Assembly: GCA_947627345.1 (NCBI GenBank) | Contig: CANQVS010000002.1 | Span: 62,001-126,000, forward strand | Source of the DNA: an uncultured Clostridia bacterium | GTDB taxonomy: Bacteria > Bacillota > Clostridia > Oscillospirales > Acutalibacteraceae | DNA length: 64,000 nt | Direction: 5' to 3' | Shown: in pieces, positions 18,503 to 28,904 of the stretch | How the letters are laid out: each line of letters opens with the position of its first letter | Position numbering within the stretch: position 1 is the stretch's first letter | Notes under the pieces: model-generated | What the model saw: the letters and a program-made list of their open reading frames with translations, nothing else | Told to the model about the DNA's origin: nothing | The model's database searches: none | Translations under genes and position numbers: made by a program

Positions 18503-19252
18503 TTATTGATAATCGGCTACATTGGCCCATCTCATAAGCAATTCCTGTTCTTCAGGAATTTTCTTAACAGATTGTGAAGCCGCGACTATCGGCATCCAGT
18601 TTTGCACAAGTTGTTTTGCGGTATCTGTTTTTCTGCAATATGTGTTAAGATACTTTTCCGCCAAATCTTCCTTGCCTTTAAGCGTAAGCATAAGGTATGT
18701 TCTTGCCGCGTCAGCCGCTCCGTTACCCTGTGTGACGTGCGCCCAGTCTATTATATAAGCGTCTCCTACAGGGGTTATAATGACGTTGCTCGGTACAAAA
18801 TCGCCGTGGCAAACCTTGTTATGCTTTTTCATACTGTTTACTCTGGTATGAAGTTCGTAGCGAGTAGTAGCGTCAAGTTCTGTATCGCTGATTTTTCTCT
18901 GCATTTTGTCGCGTAAATCGGTTAAAAGGGGAGAGCGCTTTGAAAGAATCTCAATCTGAATATCAACAAATTTCTCGATAAACTCATCAACCTTGTCAGG
19001 ATTTTCGTCAATAAGCTCTCCAAGAGTTTTACCCTCAATAAAATCGCTGACAATCGCCCATTTTCCGTCTATTTTAGTAACCTCGTGAATTTTAGGAATA
19101 TTAAGACCTATTTCCTCAACTCTTGCCTGATTAAGAGCCTCGTTTAAAACGGAGGCTTTTGAAAAGTTTTCGTCAAAAACCTTGATGGATTTGTCGCCAT
19201 CGCGGTAGATTTTTTTGCCTTTTGTTTCGTAAATAATGTTATCAAGTTTCAT
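18503..19252 (-). CDS. Aminoglycoside phosphotransferase/kinase-fold protein (TIGR02172-like)
   Basis: VCHGDFVPSNVII and YIIDWAHVTQGNGAADAARTYLML kinase motifs. Start could instead be 19279. Confidence 0.75.
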   Translation of the reverse strand: MKLDNIIYETKGKKIYRDGDKSIKVFDENFSKASVLNEALNQARVEEIGLNIPKIHEVTKIDGKWAIVSDFIEGKTLGELIDENPDKVDEFIEKFVDIQIEILSKRSPLLTDLRDKMQRKISDTELDATTRYELHTRVNSMKKHNKVCHGDFVPSNVIITPVGDAYIIDWAHVTQGNGAADAARTYLMLTLKGKEDLAEKYLNTYCRKTDTAKQLVQNWMPIVAASQSVKKIPEEQELLMRWANVADYQ

Positions 19253-19385
19253 TATGAATTCCAAAGCCTTTCCGCCCACAAATAGAGTTAATAATACCCA
19301 CAGCCTTATCGTGGGCAGATAAGGAGTGCGTAAAAGTGTTTTACGATTATAATTATGTCAAACGATTAAATCTAATTTTATTGGT

Positions 19386-22007
19386 TTAATTTTCTTTATA
19401 ATCCTTGCCGTAGTAAGCTTTTAGATACATCTCTTTTATCTCGCTCATAAGCGGATATCTCGGGTTAGCGCCTGTACACTGGTCGTCAAATGCCTGCTCT
19501 GTCATATTATCAAGAGTATCAAGGAAATATTTCTCATCGACGCCGTAATCGCGGATAGTTTCCTTAATTCCGATTCTCGATTTTAAATCGTTAATCGCAT
19601 TAATTAGGTTTTCTACGCTTTCGTCGTCGTTCTTTCCTTCAATTCCGAGATATTTTGAAATTTCAGCATAACGAGCCTTTGTATGAGGATAAGAGTATTG
19701 CGGAAATGTTCCCATTTTTGAAGGCGTTTCAGATGAGTTAAAGCGAATTACATACTCAAGCATAAGAGCGTTCGCAACACCGTGGGGAATATGGTGGAAA
19801 GCGCCGAGTTTATGCGCCATAGAATGGCACACACCGAGAAATGCGTTTGCAAATGCCATACCTGCCATTGTCGCGGCGTGGGCAACCTTTTCGCGGGCAT
19901 ACGGCTCGTTTTGACCGTTGTCATAGCAAGCAGGTAGATATTCAAAAATTATTTTAAGCGCCTTTAATGCAAGACCGTCCGTAAAATCTGTCGCAAGCAT
20001 AGCTACATATGCCTCTAACGCGTGTGATACAGCGTCAATACCCGAAGCGGCGGTAAGCCCCTTAGGACCGCTCATCATAAGGTCAGCGTCAACAATTGCC
20101 ATATCAGGCATAAGCTCATAGTCTGCGAGAGGATATTTCGTACCGTCGTTTTCGTCCGTGATAACAGCGAACGGAGTAACCTCTGAGCCTGTACCCGAAG
20201 ATGTGGGAACAGCAATAAACATCGCCTTTTCGCCCATTTTCGGGAATTTGTAAACTCTCTTTCTTATATCGCTGAATCTCATAGCCATATCAGCAAAGTC
20301 AGCCTCGGGATGTTCATAAAGAACCCACATTATTTTACCCGCGTCCATAGCCGAACCGCCTCCGAGAGCGATTATAACATCGGGTTGAAATGCAGTCATA
20401 GCCGCCGCTCCCTCCTTAGCGGAAGCGAGGGTCGGGTCAGGCTGAACGTCAAAGAAAGTCGTGTGGGTAATGCCCATCTTATCAAGCTCATCCGTGATAC
20501 ACTTTGTGTAACCGTTGTTGTATAAAAATTCATCTGTAACGATAAATGCCTTTTTCTTTCCCAAATCATCTTTAAGCTCTTTAAGAGCGATGGGAAGACA
20601 GCCTTTTTTAATGTAAACCTTTTCGGGAGCCCTGAACCAAAGCATATTTTCTCTCCTCTCGGCAACTGTTTTAATGTTAAGCAAATGTTTACAACCTACG
20701 TTTTCACTGACGGAATTTCCTCCCCACGAACCGCATCCGAGCGTAAGCGACGGATTGAGGTCAAAGTTGTAAAGGTCGCCGATACCGCCGTGTGAGGACG
20801 GGGTATTTACAAGAATACGGCAGGTTTTCATTCTCTTAGAGAATTCATCAAGTTTTTCTTTTTCAGTAATCGGATTTAAATAAATTGATGACGTGTGTCC
20901 GAAACCGCCGTCAGCAATAAGCTGTTCTGCTTTTTTCAAAGCGTCCTCGAAGTTTTCCGATTTATACATAGCGAGTACAGGTGAGAGTTTTTCGTGCGCA
21001 AATTCTTCGCTGATGTTGACACTGCTCACTTCTCCAATTAGAATTTTTGTATTCTCGGGAACATTAATTCCCGCAAGCTTGGCTATATTATAAGCGGACT
21101 GACCGACAATTTTAGCGTTGAGCGCGCCGTTAATGATGATAGTTTTTCTAACCTTGTCGATTTCATCTTTAGAAAGGATGTGACAGCCTCTGTCCTTAAA
21201 TTCCTTTTTAACCTTGGAGTAAATGCTTTTGTCAACAATAACGCTCTGTTCAGAAGCGCAAATCATACCGTTGTCAAAGGTTTTAGAATGGATAACGGAG
21301 TTGACCGCCACGAGTATGTCGGCTGACGAGTCAATGATTGCGGGAGTATTTCCCGCGCCGACTCCTAAAGCGGGTTTGCCCGACGAATAAGCCGCCTTAA
21401 CCATTCCGGGACCGCCGGTTGCAAGAATTGTATCAGCCTCAGCCATAACAAGGTTTGTCATTTCGAGCGAGGGAACGTCAATCCAGGATATAATATCCTC
21501 GGGGGCGCCTGCTTTTACGGCAGACTCCAATACAATCTTTGCCGCTTCAATCGTACTTTTTTTAGCGCGCGGGTGAGGGGAGATGATGATGCCGTTTCTT
21601 GTTTTAAGGGCTATTAGACATTTAAATATAGCGGTAGATGTAGGATTGGTAGTGGGAATAACAGCGGCTATAACGCCGATAGGCTCCGCAATTCGTTTTG
21701 TGCCCATAGAAGCGTTTTCTTCAATAACTCCGCAGGTTTTAGCGTCTTTATATTTGTTGTAAATGTATTCGGAAGCGTAGTGGTTTTTAATAACCTTATC
21801 TTCTACAATTCCCATTCCTGTTTCTTCAACAGCCAATTTTGCAAGCGGAATTCTCTGCTTGTTAGCGGCAGTAGCAGCCGCGAGAAAAATTTTGTCAACC
21901 TGTTCCTGTGTGTAGGATGCATACTCCGCCTGCGCCTTTTTTACTCTTTTGAGAGCCTTTTCAAGCGAGGGAACGCTGTCAACTACAGCGTACTTTTTGG
22001 TACTCAT
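19386..22007 (-). CDS. adhE: Bifunctional acetaldehyde-CoA/alcohol dehydrogenase
   Basis: N-terminal ALDH half (FDNGMICASEQSVIVD) and Fe-ADH half (ALGGGSAMDAGKIMWVLYEHP, HSMAHKLGAFHHIPHGVANA). Start after GGAGGTC. Confidence 0.97.
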   Translation of the reverse strand: MSTKKYAVVDSVPSLEKALKRVKKAQAEYASYTQEQVDKIFLAAATAANKQRIPLAKLAVEETGMGIVEDKVIKNHYASEYIYNKYKDAKTCGVIEENASMGTKRIAEPIGVIAAVIPTTNPTSTAIFKCLIALKTRNGIIISPHPRAKKSTIEAAKIVLESAVKAGAPEDIISWIDVPSLEMTNLVMAEADTILATGGPGMVKAAYSSGKPALGVGAGNTPAIIDSSADILVAVNSVIHSKTFDNGMICASEQSVIVDKSIYSKVKKEFKDRGCHILSKDEIDKVRKTIIINGALNAKIVGQSAYNIAKLAGINVPENTKILIGEVSSVNISEEFAHEKLSPVLAMYKSENFEDALKKAEQLIADGGFGHTSSIYLNPITEKEKLDEFSKRMKTCRILVNTPSSHGGIGDLYNFDLNPSLTLGCGSWGGNSVSENVGCKHLLNIKTVAERRENMLWFRAPEKVYIKKGCLPIALKELKDDLGKKKAFIVTDEFLYNNGYTKCITDELDKMGITHTTFFDVQPDPTLASAKEGAAAMTAFQPDVIIALGGGSAMDAGKIMWVLYEHPEADFADMAMRFSDIRKRVYKFPKMGEKAMFIAVPTSSGTGSEVTPFAVITDENDGTKYPLADYELMPDMAIVDADLMMSGPKGLTAASGIDAVSHALEAYVAMLATDFTDGLALKALKIIFEYLPACYDNGQNEPYAREKVAHAATMAGMAFANAFLGVCHSMAHKLGAFHHIPHGVANALMLEYVIRFNSSETPSKMGTFPQYSYPHTKARYAEISKYLGIEGKNDDESVENLINAINDLKSRIGIKETIRDYGVDEKYFLDTLDNMTEQAFDDQCTGANPRYPLMSEIKEMYLKAYYGKDYKEN

Positions 22008-22058
22008 AGATTTGACCTCCATAAAATTAAATATTACAATTCATATTTTGAATAATGC

Positions 22059-22748
22059 TTACTTATTTGAAAATTCGATTCCCTTCGATTTCGCGAATGT
22101 CTGTGCCTTAGAATTTTTAGGCGCAGTAATTTTTACTTCCGTGCTTGTGTTAAACGCGGTTTCCGCAATTTCGGTATTTTTACCGTTTATAATTACCTGT
22201 TCAAGAAAGCGACACTCGGCAAATGCGTATTCGTCAATTTTCTTCGTTGACTTTGGTATTTCAATTTTTTTCAAACCGCTTGCATCAAAGCTGTACATTC
22301 CGATTGTTTTAAGTTTTTTAGGAAGCTTTACCTCTTTAAGATTTGAGCAACCAGAAAAAGCATTTGTTCCGATGCTTTTAACGCTGTCGGGAATAGTTAC
22401 TTTTTCAAGCGCTGTGCTGAAAGCAAAAGCGTAGTCGTCAATTTTTTCAACTCCATCAGGAATTGTTACACTTTTGACTTTTGACATCTTAAACGAACTT
22501 CTGCCGACTTCCTTTACTTTTTTTCCCTTGTATTCAGAGGGAATTTCAATATTTTTCTTACCGTCTTTAAAATCCGATATGACAAGTGTTTTATCGCCTT
22601 GTTCGTTGTATCCGATTCCGTTTTTATCCGTGTACTGCGCTTGCGTGGCTGTAGGAAGTGAAACTGTTTTCGTTTCACCCGAACAACCCGCTAAAGAGAA
22701 AACTGAGATTAAAGCGATTATAATTAGGGAAAAAGTTAATTTTTTCAT
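22059..22748 (-). CDS. Lipoprotein with BspA-like leucine-rich repeats (LRR_5)
   Basis: Lipobox SLAGC; repeats VEKIDDYAFAFSTALEKVTIPDSVKSIGTNAFSGCSNLKEVKLP. Confidence 0.88.
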   Translation of the reverse strand: MKKLTFSLIIIALISVFSLAGCSGETKTVSLPTATQAQYTDKNGIGYNEQGDKTLVISDFKDGKKNIEIPSEYKGKKVKEVGRSSFKMSKVKSVTIPDGVEKIDDYAFAFSTALEKVTIPDSVKSIGTNAFSGCSNLKEVKLPKKLKTIGMYSFDASGLKKIEIPKSTKKIDEYAFAECRFLEQVIINGKNTEIAETAFNTSTEVKITAPKNSKAQTFAKSKGIEFSNK

Positions 22749-22782
22749 TTTTTACATCCCTCCATAGTATATGGTAGCACAT

Positions 22783-22799
22783 TGTTAAAAGTTTGTCAA
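22783..22799 (-). promoter_or_regulatory. -35 region (TTGACA on the minus strand, 22794-22799) of the LRR lipoprotein-adhE unit
   Basis: Minus strand TTGACA-17 nt-TACCAT; overlaps a degenerate Rex-like half-site TTGACAAACTTTTAACAA. Confidence 0.55.
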
Positions 22800-22804
22800 T
22801 CTTT

Positions 22805-22822
22805 TTGTTAAATAATTAACAA
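22805..22822. promoter_or_regulatory. Rex (redox repressor) operator
   Basis: TTGTTAAATAATTAACAA exactly matches the consensus TTGTTAAnnnnTTAACAA; rex is present in this window at 54083-54715. Confidence 0.88.
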
Positions 22823-22978
22823 CTTTTAAACTGTATTTATTTAATGTTTATTATATAGAAAATACATTGTCTTATAATTGTATAAAGGAATATTATATAA
22901 ATCAAAATACAGATAATATGCTGTATTTAGAATATGTAATTTCCTAAAATAATTTTATTAAAAATTTAAAATCCAAGT

Positions 22979-23010
22979 AAAAAACCGCTCGTTAAACAAG
23001 CGGTTTTTTA
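22979..23010 (-). terminator. Intrinsic terminator for the PAP2 gene
   Basis: aaaaaccgct ... agcggttttt hairpin. Confidence 0.8.
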
Positions 23011-23012
23011 TT

Positions 23013-23522
23013 CTAAATAAGAAAAATACTGAAAATTCCGAGAATAATTGAGAATAATGCCCCGAAAACGACATCGCTTATGTAATGAACGCCCGCAAGA
23101 ACCCTTGATATGCAAATAAGCGTTCCAAAAACAGTTAACGTAATTCCGAGCGCTGTATTTAACGGAAAACAAACTGTTGCTATTATAAAAACGCTTGCCG
23201 AATGACGGCTGGGAAAGCTTTTTCCGACTGTGTTTTTTTTAATAAGCGGATTAATTTTAAGCGCCTCGTACGGACGCGGTCTGTTAATTATGCGTCTTAA
23301 AATTGTAACGCTTAAAAAAGCTGTTGCAGGTACTGTGAGTGTTCTTATAAATGCCTCTGCTTTCGCGTTATTTATCATATCCGTGAATGTCAGGATAAGC
23401 ATAAGCGGATAAATTACATAAACGGGATAGGGCAGATATTTATATATAATTCCTAAAAGGAAATATAATCTTTTATGTTTTCTAAAAAATATCTCAATTT
23501 TTCTGTATTTTTCTTCTGTCAT
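23013..23522 (-). CDS. PAP2-family phosphatase (membrane)
   Basis: RRIINRPRPYEA, SFPSRHSASVFIIA, RVLAGVHYISDVVFG. Confidence 0.93.
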   Translation of the reverse strand: MTEEKYRKIEIFFRKHKRLYFLLGIIYKYLPYPVYVIYPLMLILTFTDMINNAKAEAFIRTLTVPATAFLSVTILRRIINRPRPYEALKINPLIKKNTVGKSFPSRHSASVFIIATVCFPLNTALGITLTVFGTLICISRVLAGVHYISDVVFGALFSIILGIFSIFLI

Positions 23523-23558
23523 AAAATCACCGTGGTAATTTTATCACACTTATTTTAA

Positions 23559-25391
23559 TTATTCAATATCAACTTTATATTTATCAAACCAGTAGTCAAG
23601 CTCAATTATATACGCTAAAATTTGCGGAGCTTTCATAAGCTGACCGTACCACGGCGAGCTTATGCCCTCGGGATTTTGGATAATATTATTGATTCCCTCA
23701 GTGCTTAAAAGCTCTGTCAGGGCTGTTTTCTTTTTTAAAATTTCTTTAACCTTATCCGAACAGATTTTCATATATACGGGGTTGTGTGTTTTGGGATAGG
23801 GGCTTTTTTTCCGCCATACTATATCATCGGGTAAAATACCCTCAAAAGCCTTTCGTACAATACCCTTTTCACGTCCGTTATATGCTTTGATTTCCCACGG
23901 CATATTGTAAGCGTACTCAACAATTCTGTAGTCGCAGAAAGGAACTCTCACCTCAAGTCCGTTATACATACTGCACCTGTCTTTTCTTTCGAGCAGGCAT
24001 TGCATAAACCAGTAGTAGTTCAGCATAAACATTTCTCTCATTCTGCCCGTGACTTTAGAGTCCGTATTAAGCTTGTCGGTACCGTTTACGGTTTCAAGGT
24101 ATTTTTCCCTGACATACTCCTCTCCCTTGGGCAGAACTCCGTCTGTCAGAATACTCCGCCTTATATCCTGCGACCTTGACCACGGAAAATTATCCTCAAA
24201 AAGAATATCGTGATTGTGATACCAGGGATAACCGCCGAAAAGCTCATCCGCACATTCTCCCGAAAGCGCTACCGTGTAATTCTTTTTTATTTCCCTGCAA
24301 AAAAGCAGTAAAGACGAGTCGACGTCAACATAACCGGGCAAATCTCTCGCCTCAACGCTCGGATAAAGCGCCTCGGCTAAATCCGCATTATCAAGTATAA
24401 CTTCGTTATGCAGAGTGTTTGCGCTTTCAATCATCATTTTAATATATTCAACGTCCGAGCTCGGCTGAAAAAGGCTTTTTTCAAAGTATTTCATATTGTC
24501 CCTGTACTCAACGGAATAGGTGACGGCGTTATCCATACCGTTTCTTTTGTAAAAATTACTTGCGGTCTGAACGATAATACTGCTGTCAAGTCCGCCAGAC
24601 AGGAAAAAGCATAGCGGAACATCGCTCCTAAGTTGTTTTTCAATCGCGTCGGTAAGCAAACAGCGTACCTTTTCAACAGTTTGCTCGGGAGAGTCCGTGT
24701 GTTCTTTTGCCTCCAATTTAAAATATCTTGTCTTTTTTAATTTCCCGTCGCAATATGTTGCGTACTCGCCGGGCAAAAGCTCATTGATATTTTTAAAAAT
24801 TCCGTTGCCCGGAGTTCTCGCAGGTCCCAAAAAGAATATTTCATAAAGTCCCTCCTCGTCTATAACGGGCTTTACCTTTCCGCTTTTTAAAATTGCTTTT
24901 ATTTCCGAGCCGAAAACCAGTCCGTCCTTAAATTCACTGTAAAACAGAGGTTTAACTCCGACCTTATCTCTGCATAAAAAAACCTTTTTGTTATACATTT
25001 CATAAACAGCAAACGCAAAAATTCCGTTCAGCTTTTTTGCACATTCAGCTCCGTATTCTATGTACGTTTTTAAAACTACCTCGGTGTCGCTGTGACCTTT
25101 AAACTGATACCCCTTTGCTTTTAGGTCGTCTCTCAACTCCTCTGTATTATATAATTCCCCATTATATACGATAACGTACTTTTCTCCGTGAATACCGCAA
25201 ATCATAGGCTGTTTTCCATTTTCTTTATCAATAACGACAAGCCTGCGGTGTATAAGGGCAATATTATGGTCAATAAAAATTCCGTTTTCGTCAGGACCTC
25301 TCTTTGTGAGCGTTTTAGACATTTCGGAGAGCACCTTGATATTCTCCGATAAATCCTCGTGTTTACTCAATAAACCGGCTATTCCACACAT
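23559..25391 (-). CDS. asnB: Asparagine synthase (glutamine-hydrolysing)
   Basis: MCGIAGL with N-terminal Cys nucleophile, PLCFFLSGGLDSSII. Start trimmed to the MCG methionine with GGAGG upstream. Confidence 0.95.
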   Translation of the reverse strand: MCGIAGLLSKHEDLSENIKVLSEMSKTLTKRGPDENGIFIDHNIALIHRRLVVIDKENGKQPMICGIHGEKYVIVYNGELYNTEELRDDLKAKGYQFKGHSDTEVVLKTYIEYGAECAKKLNGIFAFAVYEMYNKKVFLCRDKVGVKPLFYSEFKDGLVFGSEIKAILKSGKVKPVIDEEGLYEIFFLGPARTPGNGIFKNINELLPGEYATYCDGKLKKTRYFKLEAKEHTDSPEQTVEKVRCLLTDAIEKQLRSDVPLCFFLSGGLDSSIIVQTASNFYKRNGMDNAVTYSVEYRDNMKYFEKSLFQPSSDVEYIKMMIESANTLHNEVILDNADLAEALYPSVEARDLPGYVDVDSSLLLFCREIKKNYTVALSGECADELFGGYPWYHNHDILFEDNFPWSRSQDIRRSILTDGVLPKGEEYVREKYLETVNGTDKLNTDSKVTGRMREMFMLNYYWFMQCLLERKDRCSMYNGLEVRVPFCDYRIVEYAYNMPWEIKAYNGREKGIVRKAFEGILPDDIVWRKKSPYPKTHNPVYMKICSDKVKEILKKKTALTELLSTEGINNIIQNPEGISSPWYGQLMKAPQILAYIIELDYWFDKYKVDIE

Positions 25392-25405
25392 ATTATCCTC
25401 CAAAT

Positions 25406-26452
25406 TTATTTATTTTTTATACTGTATAGGAAAGCAATTCCCATAAAAACAAGTAAAAAACTACCGATAACCGAAGTGCTGAGTCCAAGTGTAATTTCAC
25501 CTGTTACGCTTGAAAAAACGGGCAGGCTTATATTAAAAGACTTTACCGCAAAATATGTAATCAGAGCTGTTATAATTCCCTGTACTATTCTGTAAAGTAT
25601 GAATAAAAGTTTTTTAATACCAATACCGTTAAGCGCCTGAAAAATCTGAAAATGGACGCAAATTCCTCCGAATCCCACCGCAAAGGCGATTAAAGTAATA
25701 TTTCCGCTTTTTGAAAGCGTGTTGCAGGCGGTTGTTACCTCCAAGAGAGTTTCAACAAAAACATTTTCCCCGATTAAGCCTTCTATTACGCTTATGAAAG
25801 CCGAAAAAATAACGACAATACCGCACATTTCGATTATTCCGTAAACCGCCACTGAAACAGAGCTTACGAAAAGGTCAGATGAATTTTTTGTTTTTGCACT
25901 TTTATCTTTTTTCGGATTATAAAAGACCGTATCTTTAAATAAATATTTATTCACAATTCCTATAATTATGACGGATATAATCTGCGAGCAAAGCAGTATT
26001 ACACCAATTTGAAAATTGTTTAAAAGCTTTGTCCCGACAAAAGTAATTAAAAACCCCGGTCCCGCGCCCACCGCGGTATAAGACGCTTTTACCGCTTCGC
26101 TTTCGGAAATTTCTCCGTTTTCATAAAGCGTTTTAATTCCTCTCGCGCCGACAGGATAACCGCCTAAAACTCCTATTAATACGGCAACAGCCGTTTTTCC
26201 CGAAATTCCAAACAAAGCGTTTGAAATTTTGTTTAAAATTCTTCCCGAAAATGAAATTCCGCTTTTGGCAACAATTGATGAGATTACCATAAACGGAAAA
26301 AGCGACGGAACAAGTACCTGCGCGCAAAAGCATATGCCCTTGTAAAGTCCGTCGGACGACTGCTTTCCGAAAAAAATAACTGACGTTCCTGCCAATAGGA
26401 TAAACGTAAGCTTGAACACTGCCGAGAGTTTGCTCTCAATTTTATACATCAT
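25406..26452 (-). CDS. ylbJ: Sporulation integral membrane protein YlbJ-like (nucleoside-recognition domain)
   Basis: PSLFPFMVISSIVAKSG, GVLGGYPVGARGIKTLYENGEISESEA, GAGPGFLITFVGTKLL. Confidence 0.82.
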   Translation of the reverse strand: MMYKIESKLSAVFKLTFILLAGTSVIFFGKQSSDGLYKGICFCAQVLVPSLFPFMVISSIVAKSGISFSGRILNKISNALFGISGKTAVAVLIGVLGGYPVGARGIKTLYENGEISESEAVKASYTAVGAGPGFLITFVGTKLLNNFQIGVILLCSQIISVIIIGIVNKYLFKDTVFYNPKKDKSAKTKNSSDLFVSSVSVAVYGIIEMCGIVVIFSAFISVIEGLIGENVFVETLLEVTTACNTLSKSGNITLIAFAVGFGGICVHFQIFQALNGIGIKKLLFILYRIVQGIITALITYFAVKSFNISLPVFSSVTGEITLGLSTSVIGSFLLVFMGIAFLYSIKNK

Positions 26453-26493
26453 TTTTCTTCACCGTTAATATATATGTAAAAGGGTGATAGATA

Positions 26494-26757
26494 ATGAGAA
26501 AAAAGCGCCAAAATAAAGTAAAATCCGAACTCCCCATAGATTTTCACTATAATCTTCCCGTAATTGAATTCACGGGAAACAGGCAGGCAATGGTAGAAGG
26601 GTCTACAGGAGTTCTGCATTACAGTGAGGAGGCTGTTAGGATAAACACCCGAATGTCTGTAATAGCCTTTGAGGGCAGGGGATTAACCCTTAAATGCATT
26701 TCCCCGACCTGCGTAATAATTGAGGGCTTTATCGTTAATGTTGAATTTATTAGTTAG
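26494..26757 (+). CDS. yqfC: Sporulation protein YqfC
   Basis: Small YabP/YqfC-like protein immediately upstream of yqfD. Confidence 0.85.
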   Translation: MRKKRQNKVKSELPIDFHYNLPVIEFTGNRQAMVEGSTGVLHYSEEAVRINTRMSVIAFEGRGLTLKCISPTCVIIEGFIVNVEFIS

Positions 26758-26765
26758 GTGAATTT

Positions 26766-27962
26766 ATGCTTATAAAGTTGATACGATGGCTTAGAGGATA
26801 TGTAATTTTTTCGGTAAGCGGAAGCTTCCCGGAACGTTTTATAAATCTTTTGAACCGAAGCGGAATAACCTATTGGGATTTGCTCCCCGATGGCAAGCTT
26901 TATTCAGGAAGAATGTTGCTTTCCGATTATATGAAAATAAGGAAAACAGCAAAAAAATCTTCTGTCAGGCTTAGGTGCAAAAAGCGCGTAGGCTTTCCGT
27001 TTTATATAAGAAAATACAGAAACCGAAAGGGAATAGCCGTAGGATGTATATTAGCCGTAATTGTTATGGCGATTTTAAGCCAGTTTGTTTGGGATGTTCA
27101 GATAAAAGGAGCGGAAAGATTAAGTATATCGAATCTTAACTTGGCGCTTGATGAATGCGAACTGAAAGCGGGGGTTTTAAAATCCTCGGTTGATTTTGAG
27201 TCGGTTGAAAGAGAGCTTGTATTAAAAGTACCTCAGATACGTTGGATTTCAATAAACGCTTTAAACAGCATAGCTGAAATAGAAATTAAAGAAAAATCCG
27301 TAAAACCTAAAGTTAAAACTGAAAAATACCCCTGTAATTTAAAGGCCTCGTGCGACGGAGTAATTACAAAAACTCTCGTTTATAACGGAACCTGCGCGGT
27401 AAAAAAAGGCAGTGCCGTAAGTGAAAATCAACTCCTTGTCAGCTGTGTTGTCGAGGGAACCTCCGAAGCTGAGGGGAATTTGACATATGTTCATTCAAAC
27501 GGTAAAATTTTCGCCGATGTAATAGAAAATAAAAGTATAAATATTCCGCTTGAGAATAATATCTTAATTCCGAGTAAGAATTATATTGAGAAGTCAACTT
27601 TAAATATATTGTGGTTTAATATTCCGTGGAAGCTTGATTCTTCACCGTCTGAATTAAAGTCAAATATTTTTTCGGACTGCAAGCTTGTCGCCAACGAAAT
27701 TACACTGCCCCTCGGGGTAAATTCGATTAGAACTTATGATTTTGAAAAATCTCATAAAAACTTATCTTTGAAAAAGGCAAAAATTCTTATTAAGAAAAAA
27801 GCTTGCTTAAAAGAGGCGTTTAATTACGGAAAGTATGAGATAAAATCGAAAAAATATTCGTTTAAGGAATTAAATGGCAAACTTAAACTTAATGCTGAAT
27901 ACGTCATTAATAAAAATATAGCTGTAAAACAGCGTGTAAAAATCAACAAAAAGGTTGAGTAA
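26766..27962 (+). CDS. yqfD: Sporulation protein YqfD
   Basis: GYVIFSVSGSFPERFINLLNRSGITYWDL, single TM, long C-terminal domain; paired with yqfC. Confidence 0.9.
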   Translation: MLIKLIRWLRGYVIFSVSGSFPERFINLLNRSGITYWDLLPDGKLYSGRMLLSDYMKIRKTAKKSSVRLRCKKRVGFPFYIRKYRNRKGIAVGCILAVIVMAILSQFVWDVQIKGAERLSISNLNLALDECELKAGVLKSSVDFESVERELVLKVPQIRWISINALNSIAEIEIKEKSVKPKVKTEKYPCNLKASCDGVITKTLVYNGTCAVKKGSAVSENQLLVSCVVEGTSEAEGNLTYVHSNGKIFADVIENKSINIPLENNILIPSKNYIEKSTLNILWFNIPWKLDSSPSELKSNIFSDCKLVANEITLPLGVNSIRTYDFEKSHKNLSLKKAKILIKKKACLKEAFNYGKYEIKSKKYSFKELNGKLKLNAEYVINKNIAVKQRVKINKKVE

Positions 27963-28014
27963 CTAAGAAAAATATGTTAAGATAAATTATCTTAATGTAT
28001 AGAAAGTTGATTGT

Positions 28015-28788
28015 ATGAGAATTTTATGTATAGGCGATGTGGTAGGAAAGGTAGGATGCGAGTTTCTGCGCTCAAAGCTTTCAGGTTTAAAGAAAGTAAA
28101 GGGTATAGATATAGTAATATGTAACGGAGAGAATTCTGCCGACGGAAACGGAATTACTCCCTCGTCAGCAGATTTTATATTTCAAAGCGGTGTTGATGTA
28201 ATCACCCTCGGCAATCACTTCTGCCGAAGGAGGGAAGTTTTCGATTATCTTGATAATACCCCGTATATTATCCGCCCAGCCAATTTTCCTGAATCTTCAA
28301 CCCCAGGAGCGGAATTTTGTACTCTCGATTTGGGAAGACTACAGCTTACGGTAATCAATCTTATAGGAAATATGTATATGGAAAGCGGTGTTTTAAGCCC
28401 GTTTGACAAGATTGACGAGCTTTTAAAAAAGATTGACAGCCGTATAATTCTGGTTGATTTTCACGCGGAAACAACGTCTGAAAAATTAGCTATGGGATAT
28501 TATCTTGACGGAAAGGTTTCAGCGGTATTCGGAACTCATACCCACGTTCAGACCTCGGACGACAGGGTTCTGGAAAACGGAACGGGATATATTACCGATT
28601 TGGGAATGACGGGACCGCTTAATTCGGTCTTAGGCGTTAAACCCGAAATATCAATAGCAAAATTTAAAACACGTATGCCTGTTCGATTTGACCTTAAAAA
28701 GGGTGATTGTAAAATGGAATGTGTGATTTTTGATATTGATGATAAAACAGGCAAAACTCTATCGACCGAAAGACTTAGAATTGTTTAA
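28015..28788 (+). CDS. YmdB-family metallophosphoesterase
   Basis: MRILCIGDVVGKVGCEFL, CNGENSADGNGITP, TLGNHFCRRREV, FGTHTHVQTSDDRVL. Confidence 0.93.
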   Translation: MRILCIGDVVGKVGCEFLRSKLSGLKKVKGIDIVICNGENSADGNGITPSSADFIFQSGVDVITLGNHFCRRREVFDYLDNTPYIIRPANFPESSTPGAEFCTLDLGRLQLTVINLIGNMYMESGVLSPFDKIDELLKKIDSRIILVDFHAETTSEKLAMGYYLDGKVSAVFGTHTHVQTSDDRVLENGTGYITDLGMTGPLNSVLGVKPEISIAKFKTRMPVRFDLKKGDCKMECVIFDIDDKTGKTLSTERLRIV

Positions 28789-28904
28789 AATAACTATTGA
28801 AAAAATATATATTTATAGTATAATGACTTTGTATGTTTTATAATTTATAAGCAACACAACAGTTTGTTTTTAACTGTTTTTTGGTGAGGAAGTGTTTTAA
28901 GAAA

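Noticed and set aside
20310-22434. Numerous antisense ORFs inside adhE and neighbouring genes, and similar ones throughout
   Set aside because: Lie opposite strongly supported coding genes with no domain content or convincing RBS.
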